Of a stretch of DNA of 64,000 nt, positions 1-7,727 are shown piece by piece. Position 1 is the first letter of the stretch. Every line of letters begins with the position of its first letter. The DNA lies in contig NZ_JAPSHY010000008.1 in NCBI RefSeq assembly GCF_031179285.1, positions 1-64,000 of the forward strand. The letters run 5' to 3'. The translations under genes were made by a program, and so were the position numbers. This DNA is from Microbacterium sp. (lineage in GTDB: Bacteria; Actinomycetota; Actinomycetes; Actinomycetales; Microbacteriaceae). The notes under the pieces were generated by a model that saw only the letters and a list, made by a program, of their open reading frames with translations, was not told the DNA's origin and made no database searches.

Positions 1-42
1 ACCGATAAAGTTAATCCATACCACCGAGGAAAAGGAGCCACG

Positions 43-216
43 ATGGCAGCGATGAAGCCAAGGACCGGAGACGGACCGATGGAGGCCGTGAAGGAGGGGC
101 GACTCATCATCGTGCGTGTTCCGCTCGAAGGCGGCGGCCGTCTGGTTGTCTCCGTGAACGACGCCGAGGCAAAGGAGCTTCACGACGTGCTCGCCGCCGT
201 CGTGACGCCCGCCTGA
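43..216 (+). CDS. DUF3117 family small protein
   Basis: A 57-residue protein of the DUF3117 family, which is widespread in actinobacteria and has no assigned function. It opens MAAMKPRTGDGPMEA, the family hallmark, followed by a short beta-rich segment (GRLIIVRVPLEGGGRLVVSV) and a small helical tail. The length is usual for the family. The ATG at 43 is preceded by a strong purine-rich ribosome binding site, AGGAAAAGGAG at 27-37. It is absent from the ORF list because it is short. It stands alone; a hairpin terminator follows. No enzymatic motif is visible. Confidence 0.9.
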   Translation: MAAMKPRTGDGPMEAVKEGRLIIVRVPLEGGGRLVVSVNDAEAKELHDVLAAVVTPA

Positions 217-248
217 CGAATGACCCGGTCCGCACGAGCGGACGCAAG

Positions 249-281
249 AAGGGGCGACGGATCTTCGATCCGTCGCTCCTT
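249..281. terminator. Bidirectional hairpin terminator
   Basis: A long stem, AAGGGGCGACGGATC against GATCCGTCGCTCCTT with a TTC loop and one G-T pair, sits between the convergent DUF3117 and O-methyltransferase genes. It is followed on the plus strand by TCGTCGTC. It probably ends transcripts from both sides. Confidence 0.75.
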
Positions 282-312
282 CGTCGTCTGTCGTCCAGCC
301 TGGGTCGGCGAC

Positions 313-951
313 TCAGCCCTGGTCGGCCACGCTGATGAGCTGAAGCAGACCCTCGCCGGCCGGCGACACCGCGGCGAGTACAGCTGATGATTCCTGCGTC
401 TCCTGGATGAGGGATCGATAGGCGGCGGTGACCGCGTCGCGCTGAACGGGGTCAGCGACCCGTCCGCCGGCGAGCACGCGGGGCACGAGCACCATGCCTC
501 CGGTGCGCGCGAGGCGCAGCCCGTGCTCGACGTACTCGATGACGTTCTCGGCATCCGCGTCGACCAGCACGATGTCGTACGACGCCTCGTTCATGCGGGG
601 GAGTACATCAGCGGCACGGCCGGTGATCAATCGTGCCCGGGTGGAGGGGATCTTCGCGTCGGCGAACGCCTGGCGCGCGGCCGCGAGGTGCTCTGGTTCG
701 TTGTCGATGGAAGTGAGAACCGCCTGAGGCGCTCCGCGAAGCAGCCAGAGCCCCGAGACGCCCGCGCCGGTTCCGATCTCGACGATGGAGCGCGCACCGG
801 TGGCTGCCGCCATGACGGCGAGCTGCGCGCCGACGGCGGCGCTGACGGGGGCTGCTCCCAGCTCGATGGCGTGGGCGCGAGCACGAGCGATCGGATCCGG
901 TTCGACGATGGATTCGCGGATGAAGCGCGCGTTGGCGTCGTGCTCGCTCAT
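313..951 (-). CDS. SAM-dependent O-methyltransferase
   Basis: A 212-residue class I methyltransferase of the O-methyltransferase family 3 type (caffeoyl-CoA OMT-like), predicted cytosolic. The SAM-binding motif I is VEIGTGAGVSGLWL at about residues 57-70. The acidic motif that binds the SAM ribose is SIDNEPE, and VLVDADAENVIEY follows near residue 127. The N-terminal helical segment and total length are usual for the actinobacterial family. The ATG at 951 has GGGAG about 9 bases upstream. It is divergent from tatB with 89 bases between them. The substrate is unknown; these proteins are often annotated only by fold. Confidence 0.88.
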   Translation of the reverse strand: MSEHDANARFIRESIVEPDPIARARAHAIELGAAPVSAAVGAQLAVMAAATGARSIVEIGTGAGVSGLWLLRGAPQAVLTSIDNEPEHLAAARQAFADAKIPSTRARLITGRAADVLPRMNEASYDIVLVDADAENVIEYVEHGLRLARTGGMVLVPRVLAGGRVADPVQRDAVTAAYRSLIQETQESSAVLAAVSPAGEGLLQLISVADQG

Positions 952-1028
952 GACCAGTTTCTCCCGCCTGCGGTGGACCTTCCTCCAGGGTAGGCGCTGG
1001 GTGTGCGGCGAGACGGCAGGCGCGGCGG

Positions 1029-1034
1029 TAGCCT
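1029..1034 (+). promoter_or_regulatory. -10 element for leaderless tatB transcript
   Basis: TAGCCT ends 6 bases before the tatB ATG. At this distance transcription would begin at or next to the start codon. No TTGACA-like -35 is visible, which is common in actinobacteria. Confidence 0.5.
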
Positions 1035-1040
1035 GGACAG

Positions 1041-1421
1041 ATGCAATTCGGGATCACGTTCGAGAAGCTTCTGCTGATCGGTCTGATCGCCGTGCTCCTC
1101 GTCGGTCCGGAGCGCCTTCCGCGGTACGCGGAAGGATTCGCGAAGCTCGTCCGCAGGGGCGGTGAGTTCCTCCGCGACACCAAGAGCCGTGTGCGCGAGG
1201 AGATGGGGCCCGAGATCGACGACGTCGACTGGCGCAAGCTCGATCCGCGTCAGTACGATCCTCGCCGCATCATCAGGGATGCTCTCTTCGAGGACGAGCC
1301 GAAGCCCAAGACGACGACGCTGAAGGACGCGAAGCCAGCCTCTGCGGCACCGCGGCGAACCGTGGTGAGCCCGGAATTCTCGGGGAGCAACCCGCCGCCG
1401 TTCGACGTCGAGTCCACCTGA
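1041..1421 (+). CDS. tatB: Sec-independent translocase TatB
   Basis: A 126-residue TatA/TatB-family subunit of the twin-arginine translocase, which exports folded proteins. One transmembrane helix spans about residues 7-21 (EKLLLIGLIAVLLVG), followed by the hinge GPERLP and an amphipathic helix (YAEGFAKLVRRGGEFLRDTK). The remainder is charged and ends in a Pro-rich tail. The long charged C-terminus and gene position (next to O-methyltransferase and near mrp, as in other actinobacteria) favour TatB over TatA. No ribosome binding site precedes the ATG; a TAGCCT hexamer 6 bases upstream suggests a leaderless mRNA. Confidence 0.9.
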   Translation: MQFGITFEKLLLIGLIAVLLVGPERLPRYAEGFAKLVRRGGEFLRDTKSRVREEMGPEIDDVDWRKLDPRQYDPRRIIRDALFEDEPKPKTTTLKDAKPASAAPRRTVVSPEFSGSNPPPFDVEST

Positions 1422-1422
1422 A

Positions 1423-2544
1423 TCAGCGCAGAGACATCGGCAGGGGCCTGCCGGCGAGCCCCCGCCCCTGGGCGGACAGCGACCGTGCGAGCTCGAGGAT
1501 GGCGGCCGCCGCGGCGTCGCCCGGATCCGAGATGACCACCGGCATCCCCGCGTCTCCGCCGCTGCGCAGCAGCGGGCTCAGCGGAATCGACGCCAGCAGT
1601 GGCACGGGGGCATCGGGCGCAGAGAGAGCTTCGGCGACTTCTGCGCCACCACCCGATCCGAACAGATCGACGACAGTGCCATCCGGCAGCTGGAGGGCCG
1701 TCATGTTCTCGACCACGCCGATCACCCGCTGACCGGTCTGCCTCGCCACCAGTCCGCTGCGGATCGCGACGTCAGCGGCCGCGGCCTGCGGTGTCGTCAC
1801 CACCAGAACTTCCGCGTGCGGGAGCAACTGCCCGATCGAGATGGCGATGTCGCCGGTGCCGGGCGGCATGTCGATGAGGAGCACGTCGAGGTCGCCGAAG
1901 AACACGTCGGTGAGGAACTGCGAGACGGTGCGGTGCAGCATCGGTCCGCGCCAGGCGACGACGGATTCGCCTTCGCGAAGGAACATGCCGATGGAGATCG
2001 TCTTGACCCCATGGGCGACCGGCGGCAGCATCAGGTCGTCGATGCGCGTCGGCTGGGTTCCGGACGGGATGCCGAGGAGCCCGGGGATGGAGAATCCGTG
2101 CACATCGGCGTCGACCAGTCCGACGGCGAGACCCTGCGCGGCGAGAGCGGCGGCGAGGTTCGCGGTGACGGTCGACTTGCCGACTCCGCCTTTGCCGCTG
2201 GAGACGAGGATCACGCGCGTCAGCGAATCCGGTCCGAAGGCCATCTGCCGTGCGGGACGTCCGGCGCGCAATTTCTCCGTCAGCGCCCTGCGCTCGTCGG
2301 GCGTCATCACGCCGACATCGACGGCGACCTCCGAGATCCCGGGGACGGATGCCGCCGCAGCCCGCACGTCGCTCTCGATGCGCTGGGCGGCGGGGCACCC
2401 GACGATCGTCAGCACGATGCCGACGTCTGCACGCCCGCCGTCCACCGTGACGTCTCGCACCATGTCGAGATCGCCGATCGGTCGCCGCAGCTCCGGGTCG
2501 GTCACGCCGGCGACGGCCTGTCTGACCCTGTCGGCGAGGGTCAT
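1423..2544 (-). CDS. mrp: Mrp/NBP35 family P-loop ATPase
   Basis: A 373-residue Mrp/ApbC-type ATPase, thought to carry Fe-S clusters in cofactor assembly. Residues 1-90 are a MIP18 (DUF59) domain (VTDPELRRPIGDLDMV). The deviant Walker A is SSGKGGVGKST at about 115-125, followed by DADVHGFSIPGLLG and the Walker B/switch LLIDMPPGTGD. The CxxC Fe-S ligand pair seen in many Mrp proteins after ENM is replaced by TALQLPDGT, so cluster bridging by that motif is not supported here. The ATG overlaps the DUF1003 stop by one ATGA, so the two are translationally coupled in a three-gene minus-strand operon. Confidence 0.92.
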   Translation of the reverse strand: MTLADRVRQAVAGVTDPELRRPIGDLDMVRDVTVDGGRADVGIVLTIVGCPAAQRIESDVRAAAASVPGISEVAVDVGVMTPDERRALTEKLRAGRPARQMAFGPDSLTRVILVSSGKGGVGKSTVTANLAAALAAQGLAVGLVDADVHGFSIPGLLGIPSGTQPTRIDDLMLPPVAHGVKTISIGMFLREGESVVAWRGPMLHRTVSQFLTDVFFGDLDVLLIDMPPGTGDIAISIGQLLPHAEVLVVTTPQAAAADVAIRSGLVARQTGQRVIGVVENMTALQLPDGTVVDLFGSGGGAEVAEALSAPDAPVPLLASIPLSPLLRSGGDAGMPVVISDPGDAAAAAILELARSLSAQGRGLAGRPLPMSLR

Positions 2545-3059
2545 GACGGGGTGCCGCCGGACGGCGTTGTGCGCTCCGGCTCTTCGAGCTCGGAGAGCAG
2601 AGCCTTCAGCTCCTGCCGGAGCACGTCTCGCGTCACCGCCTGCGTGTTGCGCTCTTCGAGAGACATCCGAAGGGCCACGATCTCACGGGCGAGGTACTCC
2701 GTGTCGGCGAGGTTGCGCTCGGCCCGCTGGCGGTCCTGCTCGATCTGCACGCGGTCGCGGTCGTCCTGCCGGTTCTGCGCGAGAAGGATCAGCGGCGCGG
2801 CGTATGAGGCCTGCAGCGAGAGCATCAGAGTGAGAGCCGTGAAGCCGTTCGCTGCGGCGTCGAATCGCCATTGCGCAGGCGTCACCGTGTTCCAGATGAT
2901 CCACAGCACGCAGAACAGCGACAGCAGCACGAGGAATGTCGGAGTGCCCATGGCGCGGGCGACCCACTCGGTGAATCTGCCGAACCGGTCACGCGAGGTG
3001 GAACGCGGGCGGGTCGTGCCTCGCCCGAGGGGCGCGTCGAGGCGAGGGGAGCGGGCCAT
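2541..3059 (-). CDS. DUF1003 membrane protein
   Basis: A 172-residue DUF1003 protein. A basic Ser/Arg-rich N-terminus (about 1-38) is followed by two closely spaced transmembrane helices, TFLVLLSLFCVLWIIWN and GFTALTLMLSLQASYAAPLI. The C-terminal half is a long charged coiled-coil region (NRQDDRDRVQIEQDRQRAER), the usual layout for this family. Function is unknown. It overlaps the upstream MgtE-N gene by one base and mrp by four, indicating a single transcript. The same trio (MgtE-N/CBS, DUF1003, Mrp) recurs in actinobacteria, but no mechanism links them. Confidence 0.9.
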   Translation of the reverse strand: MARSPRLDAPLGRGTTRPRSTSRDRFGRFTEWVARAMGTPTFLVLLSLFCVLWIIWNTVTPAQWRFDAAANGFTALTLMLSLQASYAAPLILLAQNRQDDRDRVQIEQDRQRAERNLADTEYLAREIVALRMSLEERNTQAVTRDVLRQELKALLSELEEPERTTPSGGTPS

Positions 3060-4324
3060 CAGCGCACCGCCTTCGGATCGGCCGGCTCGTCGATATCGTG
3101 CGTGCGCCAGTCGTCGGGCAGCAGATAGTCGAGAACGTCGTCCACGCTGATCGCGCCGACCAGGCGGCGAGCAGCGTCGACGACAGGAAGCGAGACGAGG
3201 TCGTAGCTGGCGAGCAGACGGGCCACCTCCGCCGCCGACGCCGTGACGGGCACCGCGTCGAGGCTGTCGTCGATGATCGCGCCCAGCCGCTCGTGCGGGG
3301 GGTACCGAAGCATCTTCTGGAAGTGAACGACTCCCAGCAGCCGGCCCGTCGGCGTCTCGAACGGAGGAAGGGTGACGAATACCGCCGCCGCGAGGGCGGG
3401 GTGCAGCTCATGACGGCGGATCAGCGCAAGCGCCTCCGCAACGGTGGCGTCGGCGGAGAGGATGATCGGCTCCGGCGTCATCAGCCCGCCGGCCGTGTCC
3501 GGACCGTAACGGAGAAGCGTCCTGACATCCTCCGCCTTCTCCGGCTCCATCAGCTCGAGCAGCTGCTCCAGACGGCTGGGGGGCAGCTGCGCGAGAAGAT
3601 CGGCCGCGTCGTCGGGTTCCATCTGGTCGAGGATGTCGGCGGCGCGCTCGTCTCCGAGCCGGTCGAGGATGTGCACCTGCTCGTCCTCCGGCATCTCCTC
3701 CATGGCATCGGCGAGGCGGTCGTCCGAGAGTTCCTCCGCGACTTCCAGCATTCGCTGCTGGGGCAGGTCGAGCAGAGTGTTGGCGAGGTCTGCGGCGTGC
3801 AACTCGGAGTACGAGGCGACGAGCTGCTCGGCGGACTGGGATTCGCCGGGCGCGCGCTGCTCGGCGACCTCGGCCCAGCTGGCGAAGGTGGTCGGCCCCT
3901 TGGCGAACGGGGAGGCGCTCGTCTTGGGACGGCGGAGGAAGAGCTGGCTGATCGCCCACTCACCGAGGCGGTTCGGTTCGATCGCGACGTCCTCGATCAC
4001 CGCGCTGCCGCTGCCGTCGGCGAAGCTGACGCGACGCCCGAGAAGCTCGGCGAGTACGCGCACCTCACCCGCGCGCGGCTGGAATCGGCGCACGTTGATG
4101 AGGCCGGTGGTGATGACCTGGCCGGCACGGATCGAGGTGACACGGCCGATCGAGAGGAACACGTGGCGGCGTCCTGGGATCTCCACGACAAGACCGATCA
4201 CACGCGGTGCCGCGGTACTTCGGTACACGATGACGACATCGCGGACCTTGCCGAGCCGGTCGCCGACGGGGTCGAAGACTGCGCACCCGGCCAGGCGCGC
4301 CGCGAAAACCCGTTGTGTGCTCAC
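3059..4324 (-). CDS. PRC-barrel / MgtE-N / CBS-domain protein
   Basis: A 421-residue soluble protein with the regulatory half of the MgtE magnesium channel but no membrane domain. Residues about 1-160 resemble a PRC-barrel pair (FDPVGDRLGKVRDVVIV; RHVFLSIGRVTSI). An MgtE-N superhelix follows (ANTLLDLPQQRMLEVAEELS, LDQMEPDDAADLLAQLPPS), then a CBS pair (GLMTPEPIILSADATVAEAL; DLVSLPVVDAARRLVGAI). In MgtE these domains sense Mg2+; here it may act as a sensor or partner of a separate channel, which is inference. Start chosen at GTG 4324: a TACGCT box ends 6 bases before it. ATG 4327 is the alternative. Longer upstream reading is antisense to the next gene. First gene of the operon with DUF1003 and mrp. 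Confidence 0.88.
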   Translation of the reverse strand: MSTQRVFAARLAGCAVFDPVGDRLGKVRDVVIVYRSTAAPRVIGLVVEIPGRRHVFLSIGRVTSIRAGQVITTGLINVRRFQPRAGEVRVLAELLGRRVSFADGSGSAVIEDVAIEPNRLGEWAISQLFLRRPKTSASPFAKGPTTFASWAEVAEQRAPGESQSAEQLVASYSELHAADLANTLLDLPQQRMLEVAEELSDDRLADAMEEMPEDEQVHILDRLGDERAADILDQMEPDDAADLLAQLPPSRLEQLLELMEPEKAEDVRTLLRYGPDTAGGLMTPEPIILSADATVAEALALIRRHELHPALAAAVFVTLPPFETPTGRLLGVVHFQKMLRYPPHERLGAIIDDSLDAVPVTASAAEVARLLASYDLVSLPVVDAARRLVGAISVDDVLDYLLPDDWRTHDIDEPADPKAVR

Positions 4325-4330
4325 CATCCC

Positions 4331-4336
4331 AGCGTA
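4331..4336 (-). promoter_or_regulatory. -10 element of the MgtE-N/DUF1003/mrp operon
   Basis: TACGCT on the minus strand, 6 bases before GTG 4324. It shares the 75-base divergent spacer with the GACAAT box (4400-4405) of the opposite gene. Confidence 0.5.
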
Positions 4337-4411
4337 GTCGGCGCGCCCTGCAAGCGCGGCCGGAAGCCCGGTTCCCAGTACGGTCATCGAACCCCATGGG
4401 ACAATGGACGG

Positions 4412-5206
4412 ATGAGCATGCTGAACCGCCCCGCGAACAGCGCCGACACCGGCGAGATCGTCGCCTCGATGAGAGAGTACGAGGCCGCGCAGAAGACGGT
4501 GTCCAAGCTGATCGCCGGGGAGGTGCCCGCGCGCGACATCGCCATCGTCGGCCAGAGTGTGCGCACCATCGAACGGGTCACCGGCAAGCTGGGCTATGCC
4601 GCAGCAGCTCGCTCCGGCGCGATCAACGGAGTGCTCATCGGACTCTTCCTCTCTGCGATCCTGGTGCTCGGCCAGCCGGAAGTACCGATCCAGCTCTTCG
4701 TCGGCTTCGTCTTCATCGGCGTCGCTCTCGGGATGCTGCTCAGCCTCATCACCTACGCCATCGTGCGCCGGCGTCGCGACTTCGCGAGCGTGACCCAGTT
4801 CGCTGCCGACCACTATGAGGTCACTGTGCAGGCGACGTCGCTCGCCAAGGCCAGGCAGGTACTCGGGGCGGCGAAGACCGCACCGGTGCGTCCTCCGGCG
4901 AATCTCGACGAACCGCCCCGCTACGGTGAACGCATCACTCCCGGGGCGGAGCGGCCGGCTCCGCCGGTCCAGGCTCCCGGCGCCGATGGACCGACGATCC
5001 CGCCGCGGCCCGCGCCGCCGCTCTACGGCGAGCGGGTCGATCCGGTGGCAGCGCCCCCGATCGACGAGGGCAGCCCGGTGGGTGGTGCTCCCGCGCCCGA
5101 CCCCATCGACGGCGAGCCCGGTTCCGGACGGTCCGACGCCCCGAGTGACGGGGACGCCGACGAGCGCCGCCCGCTGGATGGTCGCTCACCGGGCGCAGCA
5201 CTCTGA
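4412..5206 (+). CDS. General stress protein 17M-like membrane protein
   Basis: A 264-residue protein. Residues about 10-75 form the GSP-17M/YflT-type domain (VASMREYEAAQKTVSKLI, DIAIVGQSVRTIERVTG). Two transmembrane helices follow (GVLIGLFLSAILVLG; LFVGFVFIGVALGMLLSLIT), then DHYEVTVQATSLAKAR and a long Pro-rich disordered C-terminus in which PPRYGERI / PPLYGERV occurs twice. Function in actinobacteria is unproven; the domain name comes from a Bacillus stress protein. A GACAAT hexamer ends 6 bases before the ATG, so the transcript may be leaderless. DUF4870 and hydrolase genes follow closely. Confidence 0.85.
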   Translation: MSMLNRPANSADTGEIVASMREYEAAQKTVSKLIAGEVPARDIAIVGQSVRTIERVTGKLGYAAAARSGAINGVLIGLFLSAILVLGQPEVPIQLFVGFVFIGVALGMLLSLITYAIVRRRRDFASVTQFAADHYEVTVQATSLAKARQVLGAAKTAPVRPPANLDEPPRYGERITPGAERPAPPVQAPGADGPTIPPRPAPPLYGERVDPVAAPPIDEGSPVGGAPAPDPIDGEPGSGRSDAPSDGDADERRPLDGRSPGAAL

Positions 5207-5219
5207 GGGATCACCTGCG

Positions 5220-5864
5220 ATGAATGCACCGGACCCTCTCGACCCGCACGACGACGGAACAGCGAAGCACCCGGCGCCGCCTCCTCCCTCTGCCTCCGGA
5301 TTCCCTCCACCACCCGCCGCGCCGGGCGGGTATGCGCCTCCTGCCGGACCGGCATACCAGTCGGCATCCGGTCCGTACGCGGGTGCCGCGCCCGCGCAGC
5401 ACCCGCCGGGGACGCAGCCGCCGGGTCCGTACGTCCCCCATCAATACGTCCCCGGTCCGTACCCGGCGCAACCGTCGAACGGGACGCTGTCGTGGGTCCT
5501 GGGTTTCCTCATCTTCATTCCGATCCCTTTCCTGAGCGCGATCATCTCGGGCATCGCGATGGCCGTGCCCTACAGTTCCCTCTCACGGCGCGGACCCGTC
5601 GCTGCGGCGAACGCCAGAGCGGCGGCGAACTGGGGGCTCACGTATCTGACGGTCTCGACCGTTCTGCTGCTGGCTCATTTCATCGTTCTCGCGGCGTTCG
5701 CCGGCGACGAGGGCATGGAGGGGTTCTTCCCGATCGGGATCGCGATCACTCTCTACCTGGTCCTCGGTGTCCTCCACATCGTGCTCGTCATCATCGGCAC
5801 CGTGCGCAGCAGCGGTGGCAAGGTGATGCGGGTCCCCTTCGCCATCCCGTACGTACGCGGATGA
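5220..5864 (+). CDS. DUF4870 domain membrane protein
   Basis: A 214-residue protein with a cytoplasmic Pro/Gly/Tyr-rich N-terminus (about 1-88, repeated PPxPxxPGGY-like units) and a DUF4870-type membrane domain with three helices (LSWVLGFLIFIPIPFLSAII; YLTVSTVLLLAHFIVLAAF; IGIAITLYLVLGVLHIVLVI). The motif NARAAANWGLTY between helices 1 and 2 is typical of the family. Function is unknown. The ATG at 5220 lies 13 bases after the previous stop; its own stop overlaps the next start as ATGA, so it is in an operon with the hydrolase. Confidence 0.82.
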   Translation: MNAPDPLDPHDDGTAKHPAPPPPSASGFPPPPAAPGGYAPPAGPAYQSASGPYAGAAPAQHPPGTQPPGPYVPHQYVPGPYPAQPSNGTLSWVLGFLIFIPIPFLSAIISGIAMAVPYSSLSRRGPVAAANARAAANWGLTYLTVSTVLLLAHFIVLAAFAGDEGMEGFFPIGIAITLYLVLGVLHIVLVIIGTVRSSGGKVMRVPFAIPYVRG

Positions 5865-6523
5865 GCACCGGCAGGGGCTCGCTCTCCGTGCCGCTTCCCG
5901 CGGGCACGGTGACGGTGAGCGCGGCGTGGGCAGGGGCTGGCGGGCGCGGCATCGTGCTGGTCGCCCACGGCGCCGGCACCGGAATGGATCATCCGTTTCT
6001 CACCGGGTACGCCGACGCGCTGGCCGAGCTGGGGTTCGCCGCCATGCGGTTCAACTTCCCGTACGTCGAGCAGGGGCGACGGATGCCGGGACCCGCTGCG
6101 CACGCGATCGCGACGTGGAGAGCTGCCGTGGCCCATGCGCGCGAGCGGTTCCCTGCCCTGCCGGTCTGGGCGACGGGAAAATCCTATGGTGGGCGGATGG
6201 CCTCGATGGCTGTCGCTGAGGGACTCGCCGTGGACGGTCTGGTGTATCTGGGCTATCCGCTGCATCCGCCAGGGCGGCCGGACAAGCCGCGGGCCGAGCA
6301 TCTTCCTGCGATCACCGTGCCACAGCTGTTCGTCGAGGGTTCGAACGATCCGTTCATTCAGCCCCTGTCGCAGTTCGAGGACGTCGTGGCGAGCTGTCAG
6401 GATGCGCGGGTCGAGTGGATCGAGGGCGGCGGTCACACGTTCGAGGTGAAGGGGCGCAAGCGCCCGGCATCCGAGATCGGCGCCTCGCTGGCACCGATCG
6501 TGGCCGAGTTCGCCGCTCGCTGA
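5861..6523 (+). CDS. Alpha/beta hydrolase (KANL3/Tex30-like)
   Basis: A 220-residue alpha/beta hydrolase of the small dienelactone-hydrolase-like group related to eukaryotic Tex30/KANL3. The oxyanion-region motif is VAHGAGTGMDHPF, the nucleophile elbow is GKSYGGRMAS, the acid is in VEGSNDPF and the histidine in GGGHTFEV, so the Ser-Asp-His triad looks complete. Cytosolic; no signal peptide. The start ATG overlaps the preceding stop. Substrate unknown. Confidence 0.85.
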   Translation: MSTGRGSLSVPLPAGTVTVSAAWAGAGGRGIVLVAHGAGTGMDHPFLTGYADALAELGFAAMRFNFPYVEQGRRMPGPAAHAIATWRAAVAHARERFPALPVWATGKSYGGRMASMAVAEGLAVDGLVYLGYPLHPPGRPDKPRAEHLPAITVPQLFVEGSNDPFIQPLSQFEDVVASCQDARVEWIEGGGHTFEVKGRKRPASEIGASLAPIVAEFAAR

Positions 6524-6566
6524 TCGGTTCCGCCCGCGCGGGACGGACGGGTGCGAGGATGCTGGA

Positions 6567-7301
6567 GTGAGTCTGGAACGCATCGCCCTCATCTCTGACA
6601 TCCACGGCAATCTCACCGCCCTCGAATCGGTTCTCGCTGACATCGCCGCGCGAGGCATCACCCGCGTCTTCAATCTCGGCGACACGGCGGGGAAGGGACC
6701 GCGGGGTGACGCGGCAGTACGTCGCTGCCGGGAAGTGTGCGAGGTGAACATCCGGGGCAACTGGGACGACTTCCTTCCGCGGATCGCTGACGATGGGCTC
6801 GAGGAGATGGTGTGGTGGCGGGATGAGGTGTCGCCGGAGAATCTGGCTTGGTTGGGTACGCTGCCTCTCAGCGTGGACCTGATGATGAGCGGCCGGGTCA
6901 TCCGCTTCTTCCATGCGTCGGCGACGAGCCCGCACATGCGGGTGCATTTCCACCACAGCCCCGAGGAGTTCGCGTCGATGTTCGTCAACACGCCGATGAC
7001 CGGCGACGGTCTCGTCCCATCGGTCGTGGGCTATGGCGACATCCACGACGCTTACATCGAAACCGTCGACGGGCGGACACTGTTCAACGTCGGAAGCGTC
7101 GGCAACCCGCTGGATGAGCCGACGCCGTCGTACGTGATACTGGAGGGCGGCGCCGACGCGAGCGCCACCTTCAGCATCCAGGTCGTGCGGGTTCCCTACG
7201 ATATCGAGGTGGAAGTGGCCGTCGCAGAATCGCTGCGGATGCCGACACGCGACGTCTGGGCGATGGAACTGCGTACGGCCGTGCATCGCGGGCGGCAATG
7301 A
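6567..7301 (+). CDS. Metallophosphoesterase (YfcE/MJ0936-like)
   Basis: A 244-residue calcineurin-like phosphoesterase. Metal-binding motifs in order: SDIHGNLTAL (about residue 10), NLGDTAGKGP, RGNWDD, a histidine in FFHASAT, GYGDIHDAY and GSVGNP. The closing GSVGNP motif places it in the YfcE-like single-domain group. Where that group usually has GHTH, this protein has GYGDIHD. The GTG start has a GAGGAT box 6 bases upstream and no clear ribosome binding site. The next gene overlaps by four bases. Confidence 0.87.
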   Translation: MSLERIALISDIHGNLTALESVLADIAARGITRVFNLGDTAGKGPRGDAAVRRCREVCEVNIRGNWDDFLPRIADDGLEEMVWWRDEVSPENLAWLGTLPLSVDLMMSGRVIRFFHASATSPHMRVHFHHSPEEFASMFVNTPMTGDGLVPSVVGYGDIHDAYIETVDGRTLFNVGSVGNPLDEPTPSYVILEGGADASATFSIQVVRVPYDIEVEVAVAESLRMPTRDVWAMELRTAVHRGRQ

Positions 7302-7695
7302 CCGTTTCGCAACGCGGGCTCCACCACGTCGAGGTCTGGGTGTCGGACCTCGAGTCGGAGCCGTGGACGTGGCTGCTGGCGGAGTTGGGATTCGAGCTGG
7401 TGGGGGAGTGGGCCGGCGGGCGGTCGTGGGGTGTCGGTGGGACATACCTCACGCTGACGACATCTCCGAACCTCTCCGCGCCGGATCACGATCGGAGGCG
7501 GCCCGGAGTCAACCACCTCGCGTTCTGGGGCGGCACGAGACGCGAGGTGATGCGCTCATGGCAGATGCGCCGCGACACGGCTGGCGACGATTGTACGACG
7601 AGCGGTACCCTCACGCCGGCGGACGGGATCACTATGCCGGCTGGCTCGAGAACGCCGCGGGCTTCAAGGTCGAGATCGTCGCCGAACATGCCTGA
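7298..7695 (+). pseudogene. VOC (glyoxalase-fold) protein, frameshifted
   Basis: The N-terminal part reads RGLHHVEVWVSDLESEPWTW ... GVNHLAFWGGTRREV in the frame of ATG 7298. The family's C-terminus (LMADAPRHGWRRLYDERYPH ... NAAGFKVEIVAEHA, stop 7693-7695) lies in the frame one base back. Restoring one base between 7548 and 7549 would join them as TRREV-DALMADAP. As written, translation runs to 7747 in nonsense sequence. The intact product would be about 133 residues, usual for one VOC domain. It overlaps the phosphoesterase stop by four bases. A real lesion and a sequencing or assembly error are both possible. Confidence 0.8.
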
Positions 7696-7727
7696 CCTAC
7701 CTGCCTGTCTTCGCAGCGCCCCTGACG

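Noticed and set aside
3098..5206. A long plus-strand frame crossing the MgtE-N gene into the stress-protein gene
   Set aside because: The first part is antisense to the MgtE-N/CBS gene; only the part from ATG 4412 is coding.
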